Made by a program: the position numbers and the translations under genes
Notes under the pieces: model-generated
Told to the model about the DNA's origin: nothing
Seen by the model: only the letters and a program-made list of their open reading frames with translations
Database searches by the model: none
Assembly: GCF_932294415.1 (NCBI RefSeq)
Contig: NC_065536.1
Span: 50,716,354 to 50,780,353 of the forward strand
Length of the DNA stretch: 64,000 bases
From: Quercus robur
Lineage: Eukaryota > Streptophyta > Magnoliopsida > Fagales > Fagaceae
Direction of reading: 5' to 3'
Part shown: piece after piece, positions 26,701 through 38,879 of the stretch
How positions within the stretch are numbered: position 1 is the first letter of the stretch
Layout: every line of letters begins with the position of its first letter

Positions 26701-27302
26701 TCTTAGTATGTTTGGTTGGGGTGATAGTGTGAGTATGTGGAAGAGGATATAATTAATTTGTTGCAATTATATAAACCTTTTTGGCAAGGGTTAGAGTAGA
26801 GGATAAGTCAACCCAATTATATCACAAATAGTGAATAGATATGGTTGGAGCAAGCAAGTGGCAGATCCTATAGGGGAGTGTCATTTCATACAATAATATG
26901 CTAGTTGTAGTTCCGTGCATTGCACGGTTCTATTCATAAACTTGTATAATATAATATATAATTTGATTTGAGAAGCATTAGGTAAATGAATATTAACTAC
27001 TACATAATTTTAAATTTCTCATCTAATGTATAGACGATCTTATAATGACATTTGTAATTATTTGTAACAAAGTGTTTGCATTGGAATTGTAAGAGAAACA
27101 ATTTGTATAAATTTGATAAAAAACAAAAACAAAAATTTGCGAAGTCTTACTACACACACCAAGGGCAGGCACCATTTGTAATTAATATATATATATATAT
27201 TAATTTCAGCAATTATAATGATATGATTAAATCTAGAATTAGGCTATATAATAAAAAGTAGACCATATTATCATAAGTACCAATAAAAAGAATTACAGTA
27301 TG

Positions 27303-28003
27303 AGATTAAATTCAATAAGGACGTGATGTAAAAGCCTATGTTTATGCCATCTAATAATATTGTGCCACATCAAATTTTTTAAAATAATTGCACATAAAAT
27401 ATTAAATTGTAATACACACAATTACTATCTAATTCAGTAGATTAAAACCCTAAGCTAAACTTCATCTAAAACCAATACACCTTGGTAAGCTGCCGGGAAC
27501 CGATCATTCTCAACCAAGAAAGCATCTAGCAAATGATCCACATGGGTGTGTGTTCATTATTTTAAAAAAAATCCTCAAAGATTCAATTAAAGTGTAGATT
27601 GTGGTGAATTGGGAAAATGAGCAAATGAGCCTTTGCTAAACTTGATGTGTTTGAAGTCCTATTTCAATAGAGACAACTGATGCACCTTTGAGCGAAAATC
27701 ATGATTGCTTTGCCATTTGTGCTGATGAAATCACTTGATCAAGAATGGCTTGCACGAAGACCTTGAAGCTTCGTTGAGAATGATTGGTTCTCGGCAACTT
27801 CCCAAGGTCTATTGGTTCTAGAGGAAGTTTAGTTTAGGGTTTTAATCTACTGAAATAGATAGTAATTATGAACATTACGGCTTAATATTTTATGTGCAAT
27901 TATTTTAAAAAATCTGACATGGCACAATATTATTGGATGGTGTTAACATAGGCTTTTACACTATGTCCTTATTGAATTTAATCTCTTAAGGAATTTAATC
28001 TCT
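27303..28003. mobile_element. foldback/MULE-like element, copy 2
   Basis: Same structure as the copy at 26018, carried along in the tandem duplication. The flanks TTACAGTAT (left) and TTAAAGTAT (right, after the second AATTTAATCTC) agree at 8 of 9 bases, fitting a 9-bp target duplication. The right end carries a small extra repeat of AATTTAATCTCTTAA. Confidence 0.65.
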
Positions 28004-28017
28004 TAAAGTATTACCTC

Positions 28018-29576
28018 TGTAGGGGTATTGGGCCCAGGAGCTCATTATTTATGTATATAATGGGCTTGAGGCTCAAGCCGAGAACTAGAAGGTGTCCGAG
28101 GAGGGTAAACATTGTCAAGAGAGCCCATGTTAGCAAATGAAGAAGTCAGTTTTGATCATAACGGCCCAGGGGGTTGTGCTGAGGATGAATGCCTCCTCGG
28201 CTAACCAAAATCAAGGTCCGTAGAGGTGGTTTGCCGTTCGAGTGAATGTTCTAGGAAGTTTTGTTGGCATAGATAAGTATTGTAGAAACAAAGGACATAG
28301 GGGAGTCCTAAAATATCTAAGGAGAAAACTGCTACCACCGCATTAAATGCTTTGCAGCTAACTCTCTGACCGCATTAGTGTGGAGGTGATACCTGAATAA
28401 TGGCTTTAAGCCTTATAGCTACTACCTAAAGACTTCAGGAGGGGGCTGATGGGAAAAGTATCAAGCACCCACCATCTGGTTTGCACGTGGAGGGTAGAGA
28501 TGAAAAGGAAAAAGAGTATAAAAGGAGAAGGGAGCAATGAGAGAAGGGGATCGGAAATTTGTAAGAGAAAGCACTATAGCAGCTTAAATTGTTTTGTAAT
28601 AATTTCCAATCAATATATACTAGAATATACTGTTGGGTTACACGTGCGAGTGAAGTCTCACATTGAATAAAGATGAGAAGAATGAGTGGTTAATATAACA
28701 TAATTGAGCACATACACATTGGGCTTATGCCTTTTAGGTTAAAGTGTGTCTTTATATGTTATATTAATTACTCAAAGAAGCTTCCCAAGGTGTTTATCTC
28801 CCCTACAAGTGGTATCAGAGCCCATGGTGGTGTGCGGCAAAGGTGGTGAGGTGTTTATGGTCCTTACCCAGCAGGGACAGAGAAAGCCTTAAACGGCCCA
28901 CACACAAAGATCCTGGAGAAGAAAAAAAGAAAAAAAAGCCCAACAAAGGAATATTGCTAATGATGCTAAATAATGGTGTGATGCGAGGTTCCCATGGACA
29001 TGGACATGCGGGGTTTCCATGGATGTGTGTGCGGAGTTGACACGTGGTTCCTATGGATGGCGTACGAGAGACCCATGGATGACGCGTTGATGAAGTGAAA
29101 AGCTCATTAGGCAAGGGGGAGTGAGTAGGACTTGTTCATGGCCCACAGAGAGGTCTTAAAGCCCATAGAGAGGCAGACTCACACGTAAGGGGGAGATTGT
29201 TGGGTTACACGTGTGAGTGAAATCCCATATTGAATAAAGATGAGAAGAATGAGTGGTTAATATAACATAATTGAGCACATACCCATTGGGCTTAGGCCTT
29301 TTGGATTAAAGTGTGTCTCTATATGTTATATTAATTATTCAAAGAAGCTCTCCAAGGTGTTTATCTCCCCTACACATACCTCCTCGGATTGTGCTGAGGA
29401 CAAATTTACTTAAGATAACTCTAGTCTGTCTCTGTTTGTTTAAATCCCATTCTAACTGTTGTCCCATTTATTAGAGCCTAGTTTTCCAACCCACTCTCTA
29501 CAAATTCATTGTATTGGACTTATTGGGTTTAGATCCAATCATACCTTGGGTCAGGATCCAAAAACACGTCCCTACA
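28018..29576 (+). mobile_element. solo LTR with a nested TRIM
   Basis: Ends TGTAGGGG...CCCTACA, flanked by perfect duplications ACCTC (28013-28017 and 29577-29581). Removing the TRIM leaves about 810 bp. A TATAAAAG box lies at 28517-28524, and several TCCGAGGA/CTCCTCGG motifs and an ACCGCATTAA box tie it to the Gypsy LTR family at 8285. No internal region is left. Confidence 0.87.
28631..29374 (+). mobile_element. TRIM (miniature LTR retrotransposon), 744 bp
   Basis: Two 177-bp LTRs, 28631-28807 and 29198-29374, both starting TGTTGGGTTACACGTG and ending CTCCCCTACA. The PBS TGGTATCAGAGC (28810-28821) is the standard complement of initiator methionine tRNA. A purine tract AAGGGGGAGAT precedes the 3' LTR. 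The interior is only about 390 bp with no gag or pol. The flanks TATAC and CATAC agree at 4 of 5 bases. Such elements move with enzymes from other elements. Confidence 0.9.
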
Positions 29577-29581
29577 ACCTC

Positions 29582-30943
29582 CATCTTATAAAAGAAAGAA
29601 AAGTTGTGATTTTTGTAATGATTAGTTTTTAATGATGGTATACCTACTTGAAAATAATTCATCATGTTTAGAGTTAGAATTAGAATGTTTGAAAAGTAAT
29701 TCAAAATGCACAACCCATAAAGATATATCATACATAAGATGCGGATGAATAATACTAGTAAGAGGGTATGAGGGTATAATAATGAAATTCATACTTTAAA
29801 ACAATATGAAGTATAAACTCTCATTACCCCTTGGTTTCTCAAAAAAAAAAAAAAAAAAAAGCTCTCATTACCCCTTAGAACTGCGAGGTATTAGCAGTAT
29901 CTAGGCCAAGTTTACACGAAATTGATGCACTCATCTAGATCAAGCTTACTCCTTTATTCATTGTTTCAACTAATCTGCCAATGAAAGAGGAGCAAGCTTT
30001 ACATTATTGGAATGTCACAGTTAAACCACAAATCTTTAAAAGAAACTCTTCATTTCAAAAATATCTATTTCCTTCATAGTCAACGACAAAAATAATATGG
30101 AAGTTGAATTTACATTTGCTGACAAAATGAATAGCACAACACAAGAAACAAAGCATTAGAATAGGTGCTGGACATAGACATAGTTGCAACCTTGGACAAA
30201 ATCTCTAGCTGAAAGGAACTTTAGGGAAATAAATATTCTTATTAGTTAAACAAATAAAATATGTTCCATATACGAGGAGGCCTTGTTGCTTCCATGCCAA
30301 TATATATATATATATATATATATACACCATCTTTTGGCTTTTGCCTCCAATTCTGGAAGACGTGTCCCCCCCCTCCTTTTATTTTATTTTATTTTATATA
30401 TATTATTTTTTCTAGAATAAATTCCAAGATATTTAAATCAAATTTATTACCCTAAAAACATAATCATGATATATACATTAAGCATGATAAAAGAAGAGAA
30501 AACTATTTTATTTTAAGTTAATGGAACAGTCCTAGACTCCCACAACATAGATAGATGGAAAGAAAGAGAGAATACATACCTTTGGCAATATACTTCTTCC
30601 AAGATTACCTACATCGATCTATTTCATCTTGTATCAAAAAAAGAAAAAAGAAAAAAGAAAAAAAGAAAAAAAAGAAACCTCAAGTTCTTTCTCAGGTTTC
30701 CATTATCTCCTAGTTTTTTTTTTTTTTTTTTTCCTTGAATATTTTATCTTGTTCGTAAAAATGAGATAAAGTAATGAACACCAAAAATATCAATTTTTTT
30801 TTTTGGAATAAAAAAAATCACCTAATTGAATATTCTTTCTTGTTGATAAATACAAAAGTGAAAGTGATAGGCACAAAGTTGTAGAGTAATTATCTAAAAA
30901 TTTGCTGCAATTTGGTAAGTATATATATATATATATATATATA
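29582..30943. other. AT-rich intergenic DNA
   Basis: Holds poly-A/T runs (29840-29861, 30716-30732) and TA microsatellites (30300-30325 and 30919-30943, the second being the target of the next solo LTR). No gene seen. Confidence 0.6.
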
Positions 30944-31738
30944 TGTAGGGACACGATTTCTTTAACGGCCCAATAATGATGTTGGGCTCATACATGAAAG
31001 ATCCCTCACAATATGATTTGTAGAGAGTGGGCTTGAAAGACTTGCCTTTGATCACAGGGCGATGGCCCGGTCCTATTTTTAGAGGAATTCATGTGGAAAA
31101 TAAGAGTTAGATTTGAACATTTAAGCCCTATAGCATTACATCCTGAGGGGTTGGACTCCTCGGACTCAGTCCGAGGATCATTAAGGTCTTCCTCCGGTTA
31201 TCCGACGGTGATTTTTTGTGGTATGCATACATCTTTAAGTGGTTTTCACCCCTGGAGTCTTTCTCTTCGAGGTAGGATGGGAGTCCCTGGTTTTTTGTCC
31301 ATGGTTCCCCCCCCCCCCCTCATCCAGATTACTTACTTTCTCTTTTATACTAGCCTACGTTTGCTGTCCTTCGTCCACGTGTAGGGTCAACTTTTACGAG
31401 ACTGATATTTGTCCCGTCAGTCTAATCCCAGAATTGTTGGGGATGGTTGATAAAGCCGAAGAATCCGGCTCTGCTGGATGTAGAGTCTTATCTGGGAAGG
31501 GTAATGAGGGCAGCTTTCCTGAGATATTTTAGATCTCCTTTCCAGTCTGGTCCTATACCGTTTTTGCCCCTCTTCTTTGGTGGAATTTTGGGTCTGCCGA
31601 GGACTGAACTGTCCTCGGCAACATCTCCGGGCCATTTGGGCTTTATGTTATTGAGCTTGGGCCGTAGCTTTCTTTGGCTTGGGCCTTTGGACTTCCCACG
31701 AGCAAATGGACCTGACCCATAAATTATTGGGCCCCACA
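30944..31738 (-). mobile_element. solo LTR in a TA microsatellite
   Basis: 795 bp with ends TGTAGGGAC...GGGCCCCACA, flanked by ATATA on both sides (weak evidence by itself, because the site is a TA repeat). On the minus strand it starts TGTGGGGCCC, as the complete Tat element does, and holds a TATAAAAG box (31349-31342). It is therefore a relative in the opposite orientation, with no interior left. A run of about 12 C lies at 31306-31318. Confidence 0.85.
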
Positions 31739-31925
31739 ATATATATATGAGATATGATATGATTTGAGGGAAATATCTGGAAACTTTGAAGGAAAATTTG
31801 TGAAAATTATTTCTTTTGTGCACGCTTCATAGTCCATGTTTAGGCTAGGCCGAAAGTTGATTGCTATGCGACATAAAGTTATTTTAAGATGGGAAAAAAG
31901 AGGCGTGATACACAATTGTTTAAGA

Positions 31926-32190
31926 TTTTTTTTTTTTTTTGGGGACAGAGTTTCAATCTATGGCGTCTACTCCTGATGATAGCTCTTTATCATTAGACTA
32001 AGATACCAATCAATTTTTGGTGTAAACGGGGATTGAACTTTGCCCATTTTGCGCAAAAAATCTAGCATTTTGTCCAATTTTCCAAACTAATTAGGGAAAT
32101 GCCCTTGTTTTGAAACTTGATTTTCTCAAAATCGAGTTTCAACGTCACTATAGGCTCTTTAAAACGCCACTATAGGTATGGGGCGATCAA

Positions 32191-32221
<31 letters not shown>

Positions 32222-32470
32222 CCTTGCATGGAACTCGAGTTCCAAAACGCCACTATAAGGCTCCAGAAATTTTTTATTTATTTTATTTTTTAATTTTTCA
32301 GTTTGCTATAACTCGATTGTTCAAAAATCGAGTTTCAAAACAGGGACATTTCCCTAATTAGTTTGGGAAAATGGGCAAAATGCTGGATTTTTTTTTTTAA
32401 AAGGGCAAAAGCCCATTTTCTCCCTTATACAACCATCAGAGACTTTATCAGTTGAGCTAACTGGAACCCA
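31926..32470 (-). mobile_element. tRNA-derived SINE split by an inverted-repeat element
   Basis: Read on the minus strand, the 5' part (32470 to about 32422) carries a box A-like TAGCTCAACTGA. The 3' part (about 32036 to 31926) starts with box B AGTTCAATCCC and continues with the same body as the SINE at 55916 (ACACCAAAAAYTGATTGGT, GCTATCATCAGGAGT), ending in a poly-A tail (poly-T on plus). CACAATTGTTTAAGA (31911-31925) recurs after the 5' end (32471 on, one base changed; intact at 32879), so this is the target duplication. The 385-bp insert in the middle is an inverted-repeat element. Confidence 0.8.
32036..32421. mobile_element. inverted-repeat element inside the SINE
   Basis: The left part (CCAAACTAATTAGGGAAATG, then AAAATCGAGTTTC) is the reverse complement of the right part (GAAACTCGATTTT-type, CATTTCCCTAATTAGTTTGG). 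The centre holds CGCCACTATAGG boxes and an A run. Arms are about 100 bp with imperfect outer ends (TTTGCCCATTTTG / AAGCCCATTTTC). Class not determined; no coding sequence. Confidence 0.7.
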
Positions 32471-32942
32471 CACAATTGTTTAAAATAGGAAAAGAGAGGT
32501 GGGTAATATACAAAATGGAGTGTGTGGTATCATTAACGTCACTATAGGCTCTTTAAAACGCCACTGTAGGTATGGGGCGATAAAAAAAAAAAAAAACTTG
32601 CATGGAACTCGAGTTCCAAAACGCCACTACAGGGCTCCTTAAAACGCCACTATAGGGCTCTAGAAATTTTTATTTTATTTTATTTTTTAATTTTCAGTTT
32701 GTTATAACTTGATTGTTCAAAAATTGAGTTTTAAAACAGGGGCATTTCTCTAATTAGTTTGGGAAAAGGGACAAATTGCTAGATTTTTTAAAAAAAAAAA
32801 AAAAAAAAAAGGGCAAAAGCCCATTTTCTCCCTTATACAACCATCAAAGACTTTACAAGTTGAGTTAACTGGAACCCACACAATTGTTTAAGATAGGAAA
32901 AGAGAGGTGGGTAACATACAAAATGGAGTGTTTGGTATCATT
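32141..32942. repeat. 394-bp tandem duplication of half the inverted-repeat element plus SINE head
   Basis: AACGTCACTATAGG at 32141 recurs at 32535. The copy covers the right half of the inverted-repeat element, the 5' piece of the SINE and its target-site flank, up to GGTATCATTAA. The two copies differ by indels in A runs and scattered substitutions. Confidence 0.85.
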
Positions 32943-33125
32943 AATATTTTTTTTTATTTGAAAAGATTTGATATGTTATTTTATTAGAAGATATAAACGA
33001 CTACTTTTATAAACAATCCTTATAAAACTTAATGTCTTTTTTAAAAAAAGGATAAATGACTAAATTATTAGTTTAGATAAACCTCAAACAGTTTTTATAA
33101 TTGGAAAATCATTACTTCACACTAA

Positions 33126-34030
33126 GAGCATTAGTATCAATATGTGCAAAAATTTTCTTCTCTTTTACAATAAAAATCTACTTTTTCTATTTTATATAAT
33201 TAATTTGCAAAAACACCCGCATTAGATTATCTATAATACACCATCTTTTATTAAAATAATACATTTTCACATTTTTTTATTATTATTTCCCTTACCCATA
33301 CACGGCCACACCACCTTACCTCACTTCTCTGAAACACTCTCTCTCTTTCTTTTTCTCCTTCTTCTTTCTACTTGCTTCTCTCTTCTTCTCCTTCTTTCTT
33401 CTTCTATGTTTTTCTTCTTCAGCATCTTCTTTGTTTCTTCTTCTTCCTTTTCATTTCCAAAAAAAAATTCTCTCTTTCTCCCCCTCTCTTTCTCTATCAA
33501 ATCAGTGCTCTCTTCAAATCTGAAAAAAATCTCTCTACCAAGCTTTCATGGCTCAATACACTCACATTCTCTCTCTCATGATGGTAGCAAGCTTGGGTTT
33601 TGGGTTGATTTGTATTTTGCCAAATGGGTTTTCTGTTGTGTTTTATTTTGAGTTGATTTTAAGTTGGGTTTGTGATGATGTTCATTAATTTTGGGTTGAT
33701 TGTGTTTGGATTAAATTGATGTTGTAATGGGTTGGTTGTGGTGGTGGTGGTGGTGGTGGTGGTTGGTTAGTTGTGATGGTCGGCTTCTTCTTCTTCTTGG
33801 CATTGAAGAGTGGGTGAGAGAGAGTCTGATAAGGCGAGAAGAGAGAAAAAAACATAAAATAATAGATAAAAGAGTTACAGTAACCGTGCATATATGAACG
33901 GTTACTGTAGCAATTGTGCATTAATGCATAATTTTACACTCACAAATGTGGGTGTTTTTTTGCTCAAAATGTGTAAAATGAGCAAATTTTTCTATTTTGC
34001 AAGAGTTTACACATATTGATGCTAATGCTC
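33126..34030. mobile_element. 905-bp TIR element with TAA target duplication
   Basis: The left end GAGCATTAGTATCAATATGTG matches the complement of the right end CACATATTGATGCTAATGCTC. TAA flanks both ends (33123-33125 and 34031-34033), as in PIF/Harbinger-type elements. The interior is pyrimidine rich (CTTCTT runs, 33340-33500) with a GGT microsatellite near 33739-33763 and a small hairpin (GTTACAGTAACCGTGC...GAACGGTTACTGTAGC). It has no transposase, so it is non-autonomous. Confidence 0.75.
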
Positions 34031-34061
34031 TAATTTTTTTTTTTGGATAAACTTCAATCCA

Positions 34062-37000
34062 TTACTGAGAAAACCGGGAACAAGCACGATAATCTTCCTT
34101 ACAAGCAACTGCTAAAGTAGGTGGAAGATTATCCTTATTAAAGGGAAAAGGCATACAGTGAAAGAGAACCAATTTAGTAGCAATGTGGGCTGCAGAATTG
34201 GAGGTTCTACTAGTCCAAACAAAGGAGCAAACAGAGAAACACTTAGCAAAGTCTAACAAATTACTAAAAATAGTGCTGGTAGACTAGTCCAAATCAGGAA
34301 TAGAGGAAGACAAGGAGTCAATGCAGATTTTTGAGTCGCTTTCAAGGATGATATAGCTCCAATTTTCCTGGTTTGCAATATGGGCAGCCCATAAAAGTGC
34401 TTTGGCCTCAGCTTGGAGGGGTGATCTTTGTGATAAAAGCTTGGTCCAGATGTTGCAAATAGAGCCATTGCTGTCCTTGGCTATGACTGCCAAAGATGTT
34501 CTGGTGCTTGAAAGGGCAGCGTTAGTGTTGAGTTTGATGTAGCAAGGAGGAGGAGGGGACCAACGTGCTAAATTTTGCTGCTTAAGCCTTGGAGGGGGAA
34601 TAGGACACACAGTTGGATATTCTTGGCATCTTCTTTGGATGGAAAGGATGGAGGTGGTTATATCTGAGTTACTCCTCATGAAGAGATCTGCATTCCTGAG
34701 ATGCCAAATTTCGTCTAAAATTAGAGCCATGGTCAGAGACACCTTCCAATGCCCAAAAGTTTGGCAGAGAGCTTCAGGTGGATTAAGGACAAGACTGAAA
34801 ATGTCCTCAGTGGAAGAAGCTGAGACAACCTTAGATTTAAAACCCCAGCAAACAGCGAACCATAGAGCCTTTGCAACTGGACAGAACAAGGAAAGATGGC
34901 TTGCGCTCTCAGAAGCGTCTTTGCAGATATTACAGGATGATTCAGAAATGATAAAACGCTTTGATAGATTTTCTTTTGTTGGCAGAATATCAGAACAGAG
35001 TCTCCAAATGAACATTTTCAACCTCTCTGGGGTTTTTAGATTCCAAAGCTTTTTCCAGTTCACATGTGTAGGTTCCAACACATTCGGTACAGAGTTGGCA
35101 GTTAAATATGCTGACTTTACTGTGAAACTTCCTTTCGACTCAGGCACCCACATTAACTTGTCTTGTTTAGGATTAGTGTGGATAGGGATAGAGAGGATAG
35201 CTCTTGCAGATATAGGCTCAAACAACTAATGTATGATTTGGGATTTCTAGCAATGGATATCGGGGCCGATGAGCTGTGAAACTTTGATGGGGGGCATTGG
35301 AGAGGATGAGTCCTTTGGTTTAGGAAGAAATCCTTGCACCCAAGGGTCTTGCCAGACATCTATAGAAGCTCCATCTCCAATGGTGTAGCATGCTCCTTTG
35401 ATGATGATGGATTTGGCCTTATCAATTGCTTTCTATATTGGAGATGTTGATTTTAAGGGATCGGACCTCAGCCAGCTATGATCTACCTTGTATTTGGCTC
35501 AGAGAATTTGCATGCAAAGGCTGTCTCGCTTGGAGGCAACCATCCAGGCCAACTTTGCCAACAAAGCATTGTTTATGTCTTTGAATTTTTTGAAACTAAA
35601 ACCACCCGCAGCCTTTGGAACACAAAGTTTTTCCCAAGACTTCCAAGCAAGGAATTTTCCTTCTTTCTCTTTTTGTTTCCACCAAAATCTTTTGGTAATG
35701 GCATCCATTTTTTCACATACCTTCTTAGGGATGTTGAAAGTAGACATGACATATGTAGGTATGGATAGTGCAAAGGAGGAGATGAGGGTTTTCCTGCTTG
35801 CCCAGGATAAGCACTTACTTCTTCATCCCATTAGTTTGGCTTCAAGCTTTTTGCAAAGATAAGAGAAGTCTAGAGATGGGGATCTAGATAGGATTAGAGG
35901 AGCTCCTAAGTACATAGCATCCTCTTTTAAATTTTTGAGTTGTAAGATTTCTTTGATGTGTCTATGATGAGAGGGATGAGTGTGCTTGGAGAAGAAAACC
36001 CCTGATTTGCTCTTGTTAATGCTTTGCCCAAACCAAGAGCAGTACTTCTCAAGCATCACATTGATGTTGTGAGCGTCTTTTGAGGTGGCCTTTGTGAAAA
36101 AGATTATGTCATCCGCATACATGACGTGGGTGATGGCTGGGCTATGGGAGCTTGCTTTGATACCACTTATAGTCTTAGTTCTTAATTAGCAGTCTAGTAA
36201 TCTAGAGAGCACATCTTGGCCCAGAATGAACAAGTAGGAGGAGAGCAGATCTCCTTGCCTTAGGCCCCTGTTGGGAGTGAAGCTTTCTGATTTGCCTCCA
36301 TTAACCATGATTTCGAAGGTCACAGATGATAAACAGGCAGTAATCCAACTAGTAAAAGTGCTGTTGAAACCCAGGTGAAGGAGAACAGAGTGAATGAAAC
36401 GCCAGTTGACCCTGTCATAGGCCTTTTGAAGGTCCAATTAGATGGCCATGAGTCCAGACTATGGCTTTCGGGTTTTAAACCCATGAATGAGTTCCTAGAC
36501 AATAACTTGATTTTCTACTATCCACTTGTCTGGGATGAACGCGGATTGAGCAGGGGAGATAAATTTATCTAGCAAAGGTCTGAGCTTGGTGACTAAGAGT
36601 TTTGAAATAATTTTGTAGACCACATTGCAGAGGGAGATGGGCCTAAAATGATTAACCATAGTAGGGTTAGCAATTTTAGGAATGAGCATAATTAATGACC
36701 TATTTACCTCTCTGGGCATGGAGCAGAGTTGAAAGAAAGAGATGACTGCGTCAGTCACGTCCTTCCCTATAGTTGGCCACAGTTGCTTGTAGACTAAAAC
36801 GGGGAAGCCATTTGGACTGAGGGCTTTCAAGTCCTGCATGTGGAATAAGGTGGACTTGATTTCCTCAGGGGATGGGGTAGTGAGAAGGCTTGCATTTTCA
36901 TCTTCCGTGACGCAGGGGAGAATCAAATGCTCGGGGTGGGTGGGGAAGTGGACTTCTTCTTCCTTGAATTGTTGTTTGAAATTAGTTTGGATTCAGAGAT

Positions 37001-38146
37001 CCATGAACCATCCTTTATCTTGATTGTGTCGATATTGTTTCTCCTTCCACGGATGATGGTAGAGAGGTGGAAGAATTTTGAGTTTTTGTCTCCTAGTTTT
37101 AGCCAGATTTCCTTGGATTTTTGTTGCCATAAAGTCTCACTTCGGAATAGCCATTCTGCTAGTTCATATTGGAGAGAGGTTTCGAGAGCTTCATTCTCCT
37201 GGGAAGGTTGTTGTGATTGAACCTATTTGATTTTTGCAAGGAGAGTATTGATTCTGTCCTGACATCGGCCAAAAACTTCTTTGTTCCACTTGCGAAGAGT
37301 AGTCGTAGTTGAGGCTTGTATCTTGTATAGCTTTATGAACTTAGAGCCTAAGGGTTCTGTGTTCCAAGCATTTTCTATCACTGGGACACATGAGTCATCT
37401 TTTAGCCAAACAGCTTCGAACCTGAAAGGTCTGTGGGGAAACTCTTCATTGGGATTAGTATCCCAGAGAATGGGAGTGTGGTTTGATTTAATGGCTTCGA
37501 GGTGGGATATCGCTGCTTTCGGATAAGCAAGTCTCCAAGAGATATTTGCGATGCCCCTATCCAGTCTTCTTTTGATAGTAGTATTGCCCCAATTTCCTTT
37601 TGGCCATGTAAATTTGCTTCCTGAGTACCCTAAATCAATGGCTCCAAATTCGAACATGAGATCCTTGAGATGATTAGTCTCCGAGGTGCTGCCCCTTCTG
37701 CCTCCTTTCTTTTCATCCTCGTTTAGGGATTAGTTGAAATCGCCCATACAGACCCATGGGCCTTGAGAGGATTCGAGTAGGCCAGTTAAACTCTCCCACA
37801 CTTTCTTCTTCTTTGAGTAGTATGGGGGGCTGTAGAAGCCAACAAACAACCAGTCACAGACAGTATCTGAAATTTTTACCACAATCAAATTTTCCTCAAA
37901 TTCTACCCGACTTGTTAAAAAGCCCTCTTTCCATAACATGCACAGACCACCAGCCTTGCCCTTTGCTTCCACAACCACAAAATGATCAAACTTCAAGAAG
38001 CTTTTAACAGACTCCATACGACCTACTTTAGCTTTTGTTTCAAATAATAATAAAATATCAGGCCTAGTGCCTTTTATTTGAGCCTTAAGGGCTCTAACTA
38101 TCGAGGCATTGCAAATGCCCCGATAGTTCTAGCCGAGGATTTTCAT
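34062..38146 (-). pseudogene. LINE ORF2 (endonuclease, reverse transcriptase, RNase H)
   Basis: The start ATG (38146-38144) opens MKILG, and a TAG follows at once where a tryptophan is usual (LGWN). Endonuclease: FETKAK, GGLCMLWK, GFYSPPYY and GDFN (to about 37730), then SRLDRG-type segment KRRLDRGIAN. Reverse transcriptase: RPISLCNVVYKIISK, LDLQKAYDRVNW-type motif, GLRQGD and YADD (near 36121). Then the zinc-binding RVT region (PERLKMFIWRLCSDILPT, CNIC) and an RNase H domain with an ILESDSK motif. The reading changes frame between about 37223 and 36926 and is cut by several stops. The YADD and endonuclease motifs survive, so death came by scattered mutations. Confidence 0.88.
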
Positions 38147-38879
38147 GGTGAGGTTGGGGGCATGATAAGGCCCGCCTCCTTGGCCATAGAGTCAGAATAA
38201 GAAGGTACAAAAGATGCAGGGAAAACAGAGGATTGCCCATTGAGAGATGCAGGAACATTAGGTGCATGCTATGAGATAAGAGATTCATTTAAAGTGTTTG
38301 ATGTACCTAGCTTGAGCCTTTGTTGAATGATGAAATGCTCCAATTTTGATTTAGGGATTAAAGTCACTGTGTTTGAGTCGAAATACACCAGCTCTGGCCT
38401 TGAGATCTCCTTCCTAAGCCACTTTGCGAGATGTTTACACTCTTGCTTTGTTACTTTTCTTTTTAAGGAAGTGGACGCCGAGGAGCGAGAGTGAGATAGG
38501 TGGGAGGTTAAAGCTGGTGCAACGGAGCAAAAGTGGGAAAGTGAGTCTGAGCGTTTCAGGAGTTGGAGGAAGGATGTCCAGCTAACCTATTGTTGTGCTA
38601 TTAGTTGTAGGCTCGTCCCTGCACTGTTCCACTGTCATCGTAGTACTGTGTCTTGCCCCATGTACTGGACTTGTAAATTCTGTCCACGTGTCATGCTTGT
38701 GGGCAGGCACGTGAGTGGTGTCTGAGGCAGTAGGGTCTCCCGGTGGCGCGGCGCTTTGAGTGTGGTGTTGCTGGGAGGAGGCGGAGGCAGCTTTGTGTCT
38801 CGATTCTAGCCCCTGAGGACTATCCTCATTCTCTGCTCTAAGCCAAGGACCTAAAGCATTGAAGGGAGTTATGGAAATT

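Larger units (their letters stand above)
25442..28010. repeat. tandem duplication of about 1.28 kb
   Basis: The sequence starting ATAGTGTGAG at 25442 recurs at 26724, and matching landmarks follow for more than 1.2 kb (CCAAGGGCAGGCACC near 25865 and 27159; GTTTGCATTGGAA at 25781 and 27074). Spacing is 1282-1293 bp because of small indels such as GTGAATAG near 26830. Each copy contains one foldback element. The second copy ends just before the solo LTR at 28018. Confidence 0.9.

Noticed and set aside
28815..29114. 99-codon minus-strand open frame
   Set aside because: Lies in the TRIM interior, with low-complexity serine/phenylalanine runs and no domain.
31290..31330. C run as a possible structural or regulatory signal
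   Set aside because: A homopolymer in a solo LTR, as likely to reflect slippage or sequencing uncertainty.
34639..35229. 196-codon plus-strand open frame
   Set aside because: Shadow of the LINE ORF2, whose RNase H and zinc-binding motifs are on the minus strand.
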